Positions 36,160 to 47,056 of a stretch of DNA of 64,000 nt are shown here, in pieces; positions within the stretch are counted from its first letter, which is position 1, and every line of letters begins with the position of its first letter. The translations under genes were made by a program, and so were the position numbers. The notes under the pieces are model-generated. The model saw only the letters and a list, made by a program, of their open reading frames with translations. It did no database searches and was not told the origin of the DNA. This stretch comes from Nilaparvata lugens (lineage: Eukaryota; Arthropoda; Insecta; Hemiptera; Delphacidae), in the NCBI RefSeq assembly GCF_014356525.2, contig NC_052508.1, forward strand, positions 42,132,858-42,196,857, in the 5' to 3' direction.

Positions 36160-36453
36160 TTTTTATATTGAGTTGACTCTTGTAGAAGCAATGTAGAAAT
36201 CAAGTTGATAGCTACAGTAATGAAAAAACTATGAAAACAATCTTACGCGATTGTTGTTGTTATTAGACGCTCCTCTCCACGTCTCTTCTGCAAGGCTGTT
36301 CTGCAATCTGCATAATATTTAGACCTGTCTAGACATGCACAGTACACTCAATGATGAACGAAATGTCTCTCTCCGCTCCGTCTTTCTCACTCACACGCAC
36401 ACTTACACTTTGTCCACATCAAAATGTCTCTCATCTTTATGTTGCGGTAATTA

Positions 36454-36471
36454 TCCAGTTAAGGAGAACAA
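36454..36471 (-). promoter_or_regulatory. BEL copy 2 primer binding site
   Basis: Minus strand TTGTTCTCCTTAACTGGA next to LTR 3. It differs from the copy 1 site at two positions, one of them in the TGG. Confidence 0.6.
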
Positions 36472-36711
36472 TGTTTAATGTGATGATGAACACTAATCAA
36501 ACATACGTTAAGATGTGAGTTGTATTCACTCACACCGTGGACTGTAAAAGTAATTACTCTAATAATGGAGAGGTTGAATAAATAATAACACTGTACACAT
36601 GACTCGAGCTCTCGATTGACACTGACTTTATTAATAAATGCAAAGCACACAAGCACAAATAATGATACATGAAATCGCCTGTAGGCGGTGGTAGCGTCTG
36701 GAGCATGAACA
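36472..36711 (-). repeat. BEL LTR 3 (5' LTR of copy 2)
   Basis: 240 bp, ends match the other two LTRs. AACAC follows at 36712-36716, repeating 25101-25105. Confidence 0.9.
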
Positions 36712-36716
36712 AACAC

Positions 36717-38208
36717 TTCTTTGAGTTGTTGAAATATGAGTTCCTCCTTATTGGTCCATTTCCAAGGTTTAGTGGTGGATAGTAGGTGACTGAGTTGAGC
36801 GGTGTAGTGAGACATTTGTTTATTAAAATGGCAGTAGAAATGCAGAAATCCAATAAATTTCTGCAACTGCTTACGGTTGGTCGGTGATGTGAAATGTTGG
36901 AAAGCTTCTAATTTATTTGGGTCCTAGGATATGCTGGTGGGTGTAATTATGTGGCCTAGGTATTTAACTTCACTCACAAAGGATTCACACTTAGATAGTT
37001 CCAACTTCAGTCCACAGCTGACCAATCTGTTAAACTTTGTGTCCAGATGCTGACAATGTTTGAGGATATCTTTGGAGGCTAATAATCCATCATCCAAATA
37101 TAGCATACAATAGTCTCCCATATCATCTTCTAATGCCTGCCTTAGACATTGTATGAATATAGCCATGGCATTACGTAACCAAAATGCTAAATGAATGAAC
37201 CGGTAATCATGTCCATTGAACAAGAAGGATAAATAATCGTGCAACTCCGGTGCCACCTGGACTTGCCAGTATCCTGTGCTCAAATCTACTGTTGAATATA
37301 TCATTTTCCCATGGAAAGTTTGCATTACTTGTTCAATCTGGTTGGGTCCTTCTCAATCATCATCCAGGATATAGTTCAAAGCGTGAGCATCTAAGCACAG
37401 TCTTACAGGTCTGTCTTTCTTTGCTACCACATAGGCTATAAGGAGCAGTTGATTCCTCTATAATTCCCAGTTGTTCCATGTGGGTGATTTTGGATATTGC
37501 GGCAGGTCGATAGGTGAATGGTATAGGATATGTTTTGCAGTAATAGGTTTCATGTGGCTTAACTTTGAGTGTACATTCGAAGTGAGAAGCTAGTCTGGGC
37601 TGTTCAGAAAAAATGTCTGTATTTTTATGGAATACTTGAATCATCTTCCTCCTAATGTCAGGGTGCCAATCTGTATGCTGGTGGATTCTATTTATCAAAA
37701 TCTCCAATAATTCATCAGTGCTAGAATCTGGTCCTGGTTGCACATGAGTCTCAGTTGTCAGACTTAACACTTCTATATGTTCCATAGCATTCTCGATTTT
37801 GTGGATACCCCATATTCTTGATGTGCCTTTCATATAATGAGCAAAATGTGTAATTTCTTCTGTGCATTTCTTTAGATTCAGTGGTAATATAATTCCATGA
37901 GAATCGGATTCAGTAAATGCATGGAATTTTAAAGTTTGAAAATTTAAACAGGCTTGGAAATGTTGGAGAAAGTCGGTACCTATTATTAAGTGTGGGCCAG
38001 GTACAGGTAACAAAAGAAATGTATAGGGGAACTGTTGTTGTTGGAGGTCCATTTCCAGTAAGCATTGGATGGTTATGTGAATCCATCATCCTGGATTGGA
38101 GCCTGATTTGTATACATTTGTTAGCGGTAGGGTAGCTAATTTTGTTTTTCTCTTTATATGCTAAAATACATCTGATAGAATGAGGCTGCATTGTGAACCA
38201 CTATCTAC
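36717..38208 (-). pseudogene. pol: G2 protease and reverse transcriptase, 5' part of pol, broken
   Basis: Protease active site VDSGSQCS is at 38208-38185 and its end LIIGTDFLQHF near 37980. The linker and RT entry follow (CTLKVKPHETYYCKTYPIP, MEQLGIIEESTAPYS). RT continues with STVDLSTGYWQVQVAPE, the catalytic YLDDGLLAS (Asp codons in 37089-37100), VKYLGHIITP and the connection QKFIGFLHFYCHF. Order and motifs are Ty3/gypsy-type. Frameshifts lie near 38190, 37345 and 36900. The reading frame runs into BEL LTR 3 at 36711; the rest of pol is at 25105 and below. Confidence 0.8.
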
Positions 38209-38410
38209 TTAATATGCTTGGATCTGTAGTCCATATAATTCGATATCAATATAAGCCTGCATCTGTGTGTCTGGTAGCCTGTGTTCTTTCTCCAGTTCTT
38301 CTAATAATATCTCCAGTAGGTCATTCATGGAAGTAGTATAAGAGGAGGGATCATCTTTACTTCCTTCATCTATTTCTTCTGAGCTTATGTGGGTTGTATC
38401 TGGGGTATCA

Positions 38411-40426
38411 TATAGTCATGGTTGTTTAGCTAAAGTTTTCTCTGTGTCCAGTGGTCGGTTATCATGTGTTTGTTTCTGTGTTCTTTGTTGGTTTAAGCGG
38501 GTTGCATGTTCTACTGTATAGTTTGTGCTTACTTGTTGTGGTGGCAAGTTATAATTTGTATTATAATTATTATTTGTATGTCTGGCATTTGTGTTCAAAC
38601 GGTCACAGCCATAATAGTAATTTCTTTGAACTGTCTGCGGCGAATAATGATTGGCCCAACAATTCTGGAAATTCCCATTATTTTTATTTTCCTTTGGGTT
38701 GTTGTTGTTGTGACGCTCAAAATGAGGTGTCATTCTAGGGCGATCATATGGCTGTGGTTCATAGAATTGGTTGGCATATCGGTTAACATTGAAATGATTT
38801 TGAACATATGATTGGTCTGAAGGGGTGGTGAGGTACTGCCATTACAGATTTTATACCGTATAAGTGATTTATAAGATATTCACAACTGGTTATCGGTTGT
38901 GTAGCTGGAGCCATTCTGACTCAGAAAGGTAGTTTTTTCAAAATAATATTTGCCAGAAAAATAATATAATAAAATAATAAAATAAATAATAAATAATAAA
39001 ATAATATTTGCCGGAATCGTTTATGGGTTCTTCCAATTGGGAATTTTTAAATTCGAGTGCAGTGACGAGAGTAGTGTGAGCACTGTCCATTTTGTGATTG
39101 AAATTGCATGATATGATATCTGCTAGTGCATCCAACTGTTTACTTTTGCTCCAATATTGTTCTAGGAAGACTGCAATAAACTCATCCAGAGATGGAAACT
39201 CATGGGCTCTTCTTCAGAAAAATAGCAGGGGTTCACCGCTCAGCAAGCTAGTTAGTTGGAGCCGCCACATATCCCAAGAGGTGGGTGCTAAGGTTTGAAC
39301 TAGTTTTATTTGATCAATAAACGGTTCTGGCTGCAGGTGGTGATCTGTATTGTTGAACCGACCTAATCCATTTAGTATGCCTGTTGAATTGATAGTATTA
39401 TTTGAATATTTGAATGGATTATTTGATCTCTTTGTGGGAACTGATGCACTTGGGTTTCTAATTCTATTATTTTATCCTGAGTTACTTGCCATTGAGTATT
39501 GTTTGAATTTTTATTGATCTCTACTTCTTGATTCGATTCAGTTAAAGCTGAGTATTGTTCTTGAATAGCTGCCTCTAATGACTTGTAAGACTCTCCGTTC
39601 TGATTAATATTGGTTTCAAATTGCTTTATTTGTGAGTACATACTGTTTCGTTTACCATTAATTCATTCAATGATACTAGTGTTTTTGTTTATGGTGGAAA
39701 TTATATTCTGAGTTTTAATTTCAACTTGCTCTTGAATATCTCTTTGACAATCAGCTTTAATTTTGGTTTCTAATTCTTGTATCTGTGTGTCTCTTTGTAT
39801 GAATAAGTTGTCCATCTGTTCGTTTAATTTACATGTAACTGTGTCTACCCTTGCCACTAAATCCTTTGTAATTTCTGCCTAATCCTCTATTTTTAAATCT
39901 ATCATAGTTTTAAGTTCCTCCCTATAACTTTCCACTTTGTTATTTATGTCATCACATTCACTCTATTGCCTGTATTTTATCTGTAGTCTCCTTCATGCCC
40001 TACTCTACTGCACTTTCAGCCGAATCTTTGATTTCCTTTTATTCTACTTTGATTTCTTGCATCAGGTTGCTCATTGCATTTTGTAGCATAACCGTGAACA
40101 TACTAGCCTACTAGTTTGGTCCATCAATACTTTTGTTAAGGGATTTAGTTCAGCATTTGATAATATGCTATGTTTCCCGAAGTGTTGTTCTGACTCCTGT
40201 AGTGCTGGATCCGCAAGCTCCTCTCCACCCCCCTTGGTGTCGACATCTGCTACTTCAGTGTTCAGCGGTGGTGCATTGATCTGAGTAGACGACAATTGCT
40301 GTAAACCTTGAGGGTCGAAAACTATAGAACATCTGTGTTCCCTCTCCCGTGGCATATCAACAAAGTGGGATCTGAGCAACTACCGTTCATATATGAAACA
40401 TCAGAATTAGCCGGAGTGTGATTCAT
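38411..40426 (-). pseudogene. gag: G2 gag, broken
   Basis: Homologous along its length to G1 gag: PREREH...SIVFDPQGLQ near the start, Q/E/N-rich coiled-coil-like middle (39857-39372), capsid-like LADIISCNFN at about 39130, and an N-rich tail with NYYYGCDRLNTNARHTNN. ATG at 40426 aligns with 14657 of G1. It is cut into at least five frames by indels and stops. At 38940-39010 an AT-rich run of ATT-type repeats is inserted in the capsid region, with caaatatt duplicated on both sides. Confidence 0.75.
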
Positions 40427-41077
40427 ATTGATACTGTGTTAAAATTCAAATTTAATAAAGTCGAAAAATTCAAGCAACAAGGCCTTTATAGTGGTCCACA
40501 AGATAGAATTTGCACGTGTATAAGTGAGTGAATAATATGGTGACAGTAATAAAAGTTTTCAGAATATGGATAATTACACAAACAAACAGGTATTTATTAA
40601 TTGCTATGTAATTTAAAGCTTATTATATCTTGGTCTCTCCCTAGATCTGTTACTTGCCTGATATGTCTATATTTATAACTACACAGACTTCTTTTAAAAA
40701 CAATGTTATATGAAAAAAATGATCAAATGCCAAAATTCAATTAACTTATTGCTGATTGTTGCCAATATTTTTTTTTAAAGGTGGCTTATACTTGACTTAA
40801 CTTGTGAATAAATTGATGAAATTCAGCAATTGGGGCCTGTAAAATATCCTTAAATATTATTTCAAATAATAAAAATAGTATGATAATCACCTTCTTGCAC
40901 ATAAAAAACACCTATTTAAAAAATATTCTTGCTTGCAGTCACAAATAGCTTTCCATTGCCCATCGTTCATCCATGACAAATCCCAATTCATATTGACTTG
41001 TTCTATAGCTATCAGCGACATACAGCCATGATTTATACTCAATAATGCAATTTGATTAGCTCTGTTCTCACCACTAG

Positions 41078-41097
41078 CCCCGATGTTGTATGCGCCA
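41078..41097 (-). promoter_or_regulatory. G2 primer binding site
   Basis: Minus strand TGGCGCATACAACATCGGGG, separated from the 5' LTR by TAAACA. It shares TGGCGC and GGGGC with the G1 site but differs in between; G3 has a close relative. Confidence 0.6.
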
Positions 41098-41103
41098 TGT
41101 TTA

Positions 41104-43032
41104 TGTGATGTTTATCTGGCATCGCATGTGCCTTGCTTAGTCACAGTCGGTAGAGCAAAGATTTTTCAATAAATTTAATATTTTTGAGACTCCTGAAAGA
41201 AAAATACCACCAGTTTCTTACCAGCCCTTCTAGGAGCTTAAATAATTCTCTGCTTTTGATGGCTGCAACATCGGCTGCTTTAACAGTTCACAGTTCTTAT
41301 GACTGATTCAGTTGACTCCACAAATATAGATGCAGGAGAGGAGGATGAGGGCTCTGATTTTTGTACTAGGCAATATGGTATTGTCACCAATGCCACTCGC
41401 CACCATCTGACAAAGGGGTCAGCAGTGTGAGATGATACCGAGCAGAATCAAAGGCGATACTCTATTAGGATACCTTATAAACTCTATCAATTTGTATTGC
41501 TGCTGCAACTTAATACTATGACCCTTGAATTCTTCCAAATCGGATGCGATGTTTCTGAATAATTTGAGTAAATCTTGGGAATGTAATATTTCCAGTGATT
41601 TAGTAATCAATGCTGTATATCGTCAATTTATCAAACTTATTTGGTGAAGAATATAGTTGGTTGATAATTATTCAAATACTATGTCAATATTGGTAATAGA
41701 ATAGACTATAACAAGATTGGTCATGTATGAAGATAGGATCATTCAATAATGACTTGCTGTTGCTTGTCAAATGAAATTTATAAATCCTACATCCAAAAAA
41801 TATGAAAAATATAAATATTAAAATATATCTCAGGGCTTGGGTTCGGCCCCTGGTGGAATCCAGATAAATCAATTTATCTTATGAACATGAGCTTCATAAA
41901 AATTCTAATTAATTACTGATAAACAAGATAACTGAGTGAGCATATACAATGAATCAAATATCAATAAATATTCTATCTGTGCATACTTAAATATTTGAAT
42001 ATCATAGATTGTTCTTAATAATATTCCCTTTATGTTTGAATATTTGCGCAAATTTCAATATTAATTTTAATCTTCAAATAACTTTCCGACGAGCTAGCTT
42101 TATTCAGTTGTGATTATTTCGCAGCACTGAGGGCCCTCTCTAATAACTTTTTAAATAAACTCACGTGTCGACTTTTCACAATTATTATGATGGCAATCCA
42201 AATCCATTTCGATGTCCTAGGCCTGTTTTGGTGGGCTGCTGTCGTCTTTTCCAATTGGACTATTTAAATTTAATTATTCATGTCATACTATGACCATACT
42301 TCCGACTTTTCAATTTACATAAAATTTAAATATCCACTCTCATTGGTGAATTTTAAATAATCCGCTATAATGTAACTTAATACTGTCAAATAGTCCATAC
42401 AAAACTGTCATATTACTATCCATTGAGTGAATATTTTAGTCCTAAATTCTTATTTTACATTGGCAACATAAATATATATGGTCTATGAAGATTACAAATT
42501 CATATGATTTTTATAAATAACACATGTACATTCTAGATTAATTCGCTTTTAGTGCCAGTCAAATATTGCATTGTGATTGGTACATCCCAAAACTGCATCA
42601 TGTATAATTGCGCTGAATAAAGTTACATCCCATTTCCTTCATCTTTTTGTTTTGTTTTTAATATTTTGTTCATGCTCAATTGATGCAATAGATATTTTTG
42701 TGCTTCCTCAATCGCTTTTTTGTTTACATTCATTTGGCATGCTTGCTTACAAAACCCTCTGATCATTCGGCTCGACCGATTACTAAGGTCGCCGACTTGT
42801 AAATACCAAAGAACCTAACCTCAAATTCTATATATATTATATTATAATATAAATAGCAACAATACTTTTATTTTCATTTGGCTGTTCAAAATCATAGCCT
42901 TGAGAGGCGTTATTATCTAACCTAGACCGTTGACACTTTATCTGGTGATAACTATACAGCTTCTTGCTCTGAGACCTATCAATTTCTTTCCAGTACAAGA
43001 TTTTGGGGAGTACCCAAATTTATATTCTTACA
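41104..43032 (-). repeat. G2 5' LTR (1929 bp)
   Basis: Minus strand starts TGTAAGAATATAAA and ends CATCACA. AGTA follows at 43033-43036. It contains the uninterrupted form of the site where G1 entered the 3' LTR (ataaatagc-aacaatactttt near 42855). Confidence 0.85.
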
Positions 43033-43345
43033 AGTAATATCAGAGTATGGAGAAAATTCCTTCTTCTTTCATATTATCCTTGAAATGCAAAATTTAAAAA
43101 ACCTTGTGTATACATCAACGCACAGTTAAAAAAGGAAGATTCTTGCCAAATTTCATACAATTCTATCAACGCATTTGGCCGTGAATGCGTTACTCCATAG
43201 CCACCTCCAATACATCTATAATGTATTATAGATACATTATAGCCACCTCTAAACCTATTATGTATTAGAGGTGGCTATGGTTACATACATACAGACAAAA
43301 GAAAATCCGAGTTGAAACATAGACCTCACTTTGTTCGGTCAATTA
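43033..43345 (+). repeat. Repeat X, right part, beyond G2
   Basis: After AGTA, the sequence agagtatgga...tatccttgaaatgcaaaat, accttg.atatac and cctcacttt.ttcggtcaat parallels 20420-20640. It thus continues the X copy that starts at 9208. It includes the inverted repeat at 43195-43280. Confidence 0.55.
43195..43280. repeat. Inverted repeat with 21-bp arms, 20 of 21 matched
   Basis: Arms ccatagccacctccaatacat (43195-43215) and atgtattagaggtggctatg-g (43260-43280) are reverse complements except for one position. The 44-bp loop holds a further copy of atagccacctctaa and of taatgtattatagatacatta, itself palindromic. Confidence 0.85.
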
Positions 43346-43384
43346 TCTACTTAGTTTATGTTATGTAAATTTCAATCATATACA

Positions 43385-43680
43385 ACCATAAAAGGTGAAT
43401 GTGCGGGCGAAGTCCGCCTCCCAGCCGGAGCGCGAAGCGCGGAGGCTGCTATCCAACTCTACACAGTCAGAAAAGGTGTTTGGGCGAACGAAGCCCGCCT
43501 CCCAGCTGGAGCGCGAAGCGCGGAGGTTTCTACCCAACCCTATACAGCCATAAAAGGCGATTGGACGGGCGAAGCCCGTCTCACAGGCGGAGCCCGAAGC
43601 GCGGAGGCTGCTAACCCACCCCACTGGGTGAGCAGGGGGCGAAGCCTCCTGCCGAGCGTGAAGCGCGAGGCTTATTATAT
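43385..43680. repeat. GC-rich minisatellite, period 80-81 bp, about three units
   Basis: The block cgaag-ccgcctcccag recurs at 43409, 43489 and 43570, each with gcctcc...ggagg able to form a stem and a gcgcgaagcgc palindrome. Units are joined by cca-ccta.acag.ca.aaaagg. GC content is far above the surroundings. Several frames on both strands are open only because the unit lacks stop codons. Confidence 0.8.
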
Positions 43681-43770
43681 TAAAGCTGCAAAAGACAAAA
43701 AATTAAGAAAGATTCTCAGTCAATACGGCTGATTGTATCAGAGAAACAACCTCGAAATGAGTTAGAGAAC

Positions 43771-44520
43771 ACACTGGAGGCTATGGGAAAACCTCCAAAT
43801 CACGAAAATTCTACCCCCCTGGCACCCCTGGAGCCCCCCAAATTATTTGACACATTCAAATAAGCCTCGCACAGAAAATTTGATGAAAGCTTCTTTGCTC
43901 AGCTCCCGGAGATAAGCCTATATCCATAGTTCGATTTCGATCAAATTCAAATGGCGACCCAGGAATTTGAGTTTACATAGAAAATTTGAAGTTTTCCCAA
44001 ATACCAAAAATTCTCAGTCAAAACTATGAGTTCACTGTGAAAACTGAACACCAAATCCTTTGCATACTACACTGGAGGCTACGGGAAAACCTCCAGACCT
44101 TTAAAATTTTTTCCCCCGGTACTCCTGTACCCCCCCAAATATTTGGGACACATTTAAATTTGTTTCCCACAAAAAATTTATTTCAAGCTTTTTTGTTCAG
44201 CTCCCGGAGATACGCCCATAACCATAGCTTAATTTCAACCAAATTCAAATGGCAACCTGGAAAATTAATTTTTCATCGAAAATTTGAAGTTTTCCCGAAT
44301 ACCAAAAATTCTCAGCCAAAACTATGAGTTTGCTGTAAAAACTGAACACCAAATCTGTTGTATACTACACTGGAGGCTACGGGGAAACCTCCAGAACTTT
44401 CAATTTTTTTCCCCCGGCACCCGTAGCCTTCCTCAAATATTTGGGACACATTTAAATATGTCTCCCACAAAAAATGTATAAGAAGCTTTTTTGTTCAGCT
44501 CCCGGAGATAAGCCCCGGAG
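43771..44520. repeat. Tandem repeat, 298-bp period, about 2.5 units
   Basis: acactggaggct begins at 43771, 44069 and 44367, exactly 298 bp apart. Shared blocks include gggaaaacctcc, cagctcccggagataagcc, aaatttgaagttttccc and aaaactgaacaccaaatc. The last unit stops at cccggagataagcc and passes straight into the GC-rich minisatellite. Confidence 0.88.
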
Positions 44521-44655
44521 CGCGAAGCGCGGAGGCTGCTACCCAACACTATACAGTCATAACAGACGATTGGGCGGGCGAAGCCCACCTCCTAGCCGGA
44601 GCGCGAAGCGTGGAGGCTGTGAAGCCCCCTACCGAGCGCGAAGCGCGAGTTATTG
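44515..44655. repeat. Further GC-rich minisatellite units
   Basis: Two more gagcgcgaagcg-ggaggct units and a shorter ccgagcgcgaagcgcgag unit, homologous to 43385-43680, on the other side of the 298-bp array. Confidence 0.75.
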
Positions 44656-45080
44656 TATATATTGTTATCTACATAATAAAGTACTCAACCAATCAATCAC
44701 AATCATCCGTCTCATTACCCACGCACAAGCCTAAAGCTCATGTGGGCATCTACAGCAAAAAAATTCAAGATTGCTGTTGTTGGTTATCCATCTTGTTTCC
44801 ACTATAATTATCACTATTAAATTTTATAAAACTCTTAAGTGAAAAAGCACCCACATTATTTGATGTGGCGACGTCTGTTTCGTGCTGGTATCGCACATTC
44901 TCAAGCCAAACAGGAACTGAAGTGCTTAAGGTTATGAGGGTGAAATTTGGTTGGGGTGGAGGGGAGTTTTGGTGGTTAATGGAGGAGTATTTAAATGAGT
45001 TGTCAAACAGGGTGTGGGAGGAAAAGTTGATTTGGTCATTTAGAATATTGTTTGGCTGTTGTTTGGTGTGTTTGTATATT
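44656..45080 (-). other. Non-coding; probable 3' region of the Penelope-like element
   Basis: No frame of its own. On the minus strand it directly follows the endonuclease ORF. A GC-moderate block at about 44850-44915 may belong to the element; the boundary is not resolvable from one copy. Confidence 0.4.
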
Positions 45081-45950
45081 TCAAACTGTTCTAGTACATT
45101 TAATTTTCTGTTTTTGTGTGGAATAGTGGAGTATTTCGAGGTTGTTGTCTATGTCAGGGTGTGTGTGGTCAGTGGAGATAATGTGTTCTGCAAAAGTGGA
45201 ATGGGAGGACGGATGGGTGATGACTCTTGTGTGTTCTTTGAATCTTATATTGGAATTTCTAGCTGTTTCACCTATGTAGAATTTGCTGCAATCTCTACAA
45301 TTTAGCTTATAAATTCCTGGTCTATTGTATTGATTTTGAGAGGTGTTGTGTGGGGACAAGAGTTTTTTCAGTGAGTTTTTTGTTCTGTATGCAGCCTTGT
45401 ATTTTATTTTCTTGAATGATGTTGCTATTTTGTAAGTTTTATTGTTGTGGTATGTGAGGGTGACGAATGCTGTATGATTATCAGTGTTGTATTTGTCAGA
45501 GTTTTGTCGATTGTTCTTGTTGTTTCTAATTTTTTGTAGTAGTTTGTCAATCATTGAGGGTTTGTATCCATTTTGTTGTGCAATATATTTTATTGTGTGC
45601 AGTTCAGTGTTGTAATCTTTGGTTGTCATTGGGATATTTATTAATCTGTATAGCATGTGGTTGTAGGCTGCAAGTTTGTGTTGGATAGGGTGATTTGAAG
45701 TGCATTGGATTGTGGTGTCGGTTGTTGTGGGCTTTCTGTATATTTTGAATGTTTTGAATGATTGGTTCTGTTTTGAGATAATGATATCCAGGAAATTTCT
45801 GCTGTTGTTGGTTTCTAATTCAAGTGTGAACGTCAAATTGGGGTGTATGCGGTTGAGGTGGGTGTGTTGTGTTTCAAGTTGTCGTTTGTTCCCCCTGTAT
45901 AGTATTAATCTGTCATCTACATATCGGAACCAAGTGAGTATTCTATTGGA
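45081..45950 (-). pseudogene. Penelope-like element: RT C-terminal part and GIY-YIG endonuclease
   Basis: The frame, open from about 45950 without an initiator, starts with the RT active site FRYVDDRLILY (near 45930). It continues through the RT thumb (FLDIIISKQNQ, YRKPTTTDT) and a basic linker. It ends in a GIY-YIG endonuclease: GIYKLNCRDCSKFYIGETARN with RFKEH downstream, at about residues 178-205 of the 251 codons from 45836. PLEs prime reverse transcription from nicks made by this endonuclease. A one-base frame change separates it from the upstream RT part. Confidence 0.85.
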
Positions 45951-47056
45951 TTGGATGTGTGATTTTGATCATGGTTGTGAAGGATGTATTTTTGTTCTAT
46001 AGTGTGAATGAAAATCTCTGCTAGAATGCAAGATATGGGTGATCCCATAGGGAGGCCATGGGGTTGAAAATAAAATTTACTATTGAATTCAAAATAGTTT
46101 TGTAAGGTTACAAGTTTGGTTAGAGTTATTATTTCTTGCATAATGTCCTGTGGGGTGTTGTTTGATTGTAGCATATCTTCTAGGTATTTCATTGTCTCCT
46201 GTATAGGTACATTGGTGTACAGATTGGAGATGTCAGATGAAGCCAATGTTGAATTATGTGGAATCTGGATTTTTTGAAGTTTGTTTGTTAGTTCTATATT
46301 GTTTTTTACAGCAGTGTGTTCATGGAATGTTATATGTTGTCTTATTGTTTTATCTAGATGTTTTGCTAGGTTGTGGGCCGGGACTTGTGTGTGGTTAATT
46401 AGAGGTCGAATGGGTACATCAGGTTTGTGGATCTTGGGTAGGGCGTTCAATTTTGTGGCTGATGGGTTTATGTTTTTGAGGTGTTTTTTGTTGATATGTG
46501 GTATAATATGCTGGGTCTGGTCGATGGCATTCTTTATTTGAGCCTGGTATTTGAGAGTGGGGTCATGTTCTAGTTCAATAATGTTGTTGTTTGTGATGAA
46601 TTGCACTACTTTTGAGTTTAGATCATCTTGTTTCATTATCACAGTGATTTGTCCTTTGTCAGCTGTAGTTATGACTAGGTTATGTTCTTGTTGTTTTTTG
46701 TTGATATTTTTCATGATTTTGTAGTCAGCATTTGAGTGATTTTGTGTTTTGAAAGTGTTTTGGTTTCGGGCTATGTCTTGTCTCAAGTATTCTTGATTCT
46801 GGTATTGTGTGTTTTGTATGGCTGTTTCGGTATCAATGATTGTGTGTTTCAAGTGTGTAAATGTATTTTTAGGTATGTTTATGTTATGTTTTAATCCCTT
46901 GTTGAGTAGTTTAATCTCTAATAATTGATTGAAACTAACTTGTGTGGTGTTGATGGTGCGACTATGGAAAGGTTGGGAAGATTGAAGTTTTGGAGTTTGT
47001 GTATTGGACAGTTTTTCAAATTTTTGGTTGTGTTTTGTTTTGATCTCCTGTGACAT
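45917..47056 (-). pseudogene. Penelope-like element: N-terminal domain and RT
   Basis: 379 codons from ATG 47056. Residues 1-130 are basic and N/Q-rich. RT motifs follow: NLVITTADKG near 127, LPKIHKPDVPIRPLI near 210, SDISNLYTNVP near 280 and the QPHGLPMGSPIS motif near 340, all characteristic of PLE rather than LINE or LTR RT. It ends in a short out-of-frame tail (SLGSDM) just where the YVDD motif should come, through a one-base shift near 45945. The element appears truncated upstream. Confidence 0.85.

Larger units (their letters stand above)
25106..36711 (-). mobile_element. Tandem BEL/Pao retrotransposon pair: three LTRs, two interiors
   Basis: LTRs of 240 bp lie at 25106-25345, 30762-31001 and 36472-36711, separated by two nearly identical gag-pol interiors in the same orientation. 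AACAC occurs once on each outer side (25101-25105 and 36712-36716), so the dimer sits in one insertion site within G2 pol. BEL/Pao identity comes from the DUF1759-like Gag region, DAGSQ protease, [15 protein letters not shown] RNase H and an HHCC/DDE integrase. A single insertion followed by unequal LTR recombination explains the arrangement. Confidence 0.88.
9410..43032 (-). mobile_element. G2: Ty3/gypsy-like LTR retrotransposon, full length, carrying nested insertions
   Basis: Minus-strand element with order 5' LTR (41104-43032), PBS, gag, protease, RT, RNase H, integrase, 3' UTR, 3' LTR (9410-12118 plus 22205-22377). LTRs begin TGTAAG and end CACA on the minus strand. AGTA flanks it at 9406-9409 and 43033-43036. 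G1 interrupts its 3' LTR and a BEL/Pao pair interrupts pol. Without those inserts it is about 12 kb. All genes carry stops or frameshifts, so it is not autonomous now. The two LTRs differ by several large indels, so the copy is old. Confidence 0.82.

Noticed and set aside
41837..41850. gggttcggcccc in the G2 LTR, B-box-like
   Set aside because: Part of the LTR, recurring in the G3 LTR without an A box or tRNA fold.
43385..44655. CRISPR-like array
   Set aside because: Repeat units are long, adjacent and diverged, without unique spacers, and the DNA is eukaryotic.
43358..44734. Several overlapping open frames with RSAKRGG- or GARSAE-like repeats
   Set aside because: They follow the GC-rich minisatellite, which lacks stops in several frames on both strands; no initiation or domain supports coding.
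44865..46541. Plus-strand open frames opposite the Penelope-like element
   Set aside because: They are antisense shadows of the minus-strand RT/endonuclease frames, rich in Val, Cys and Trp.
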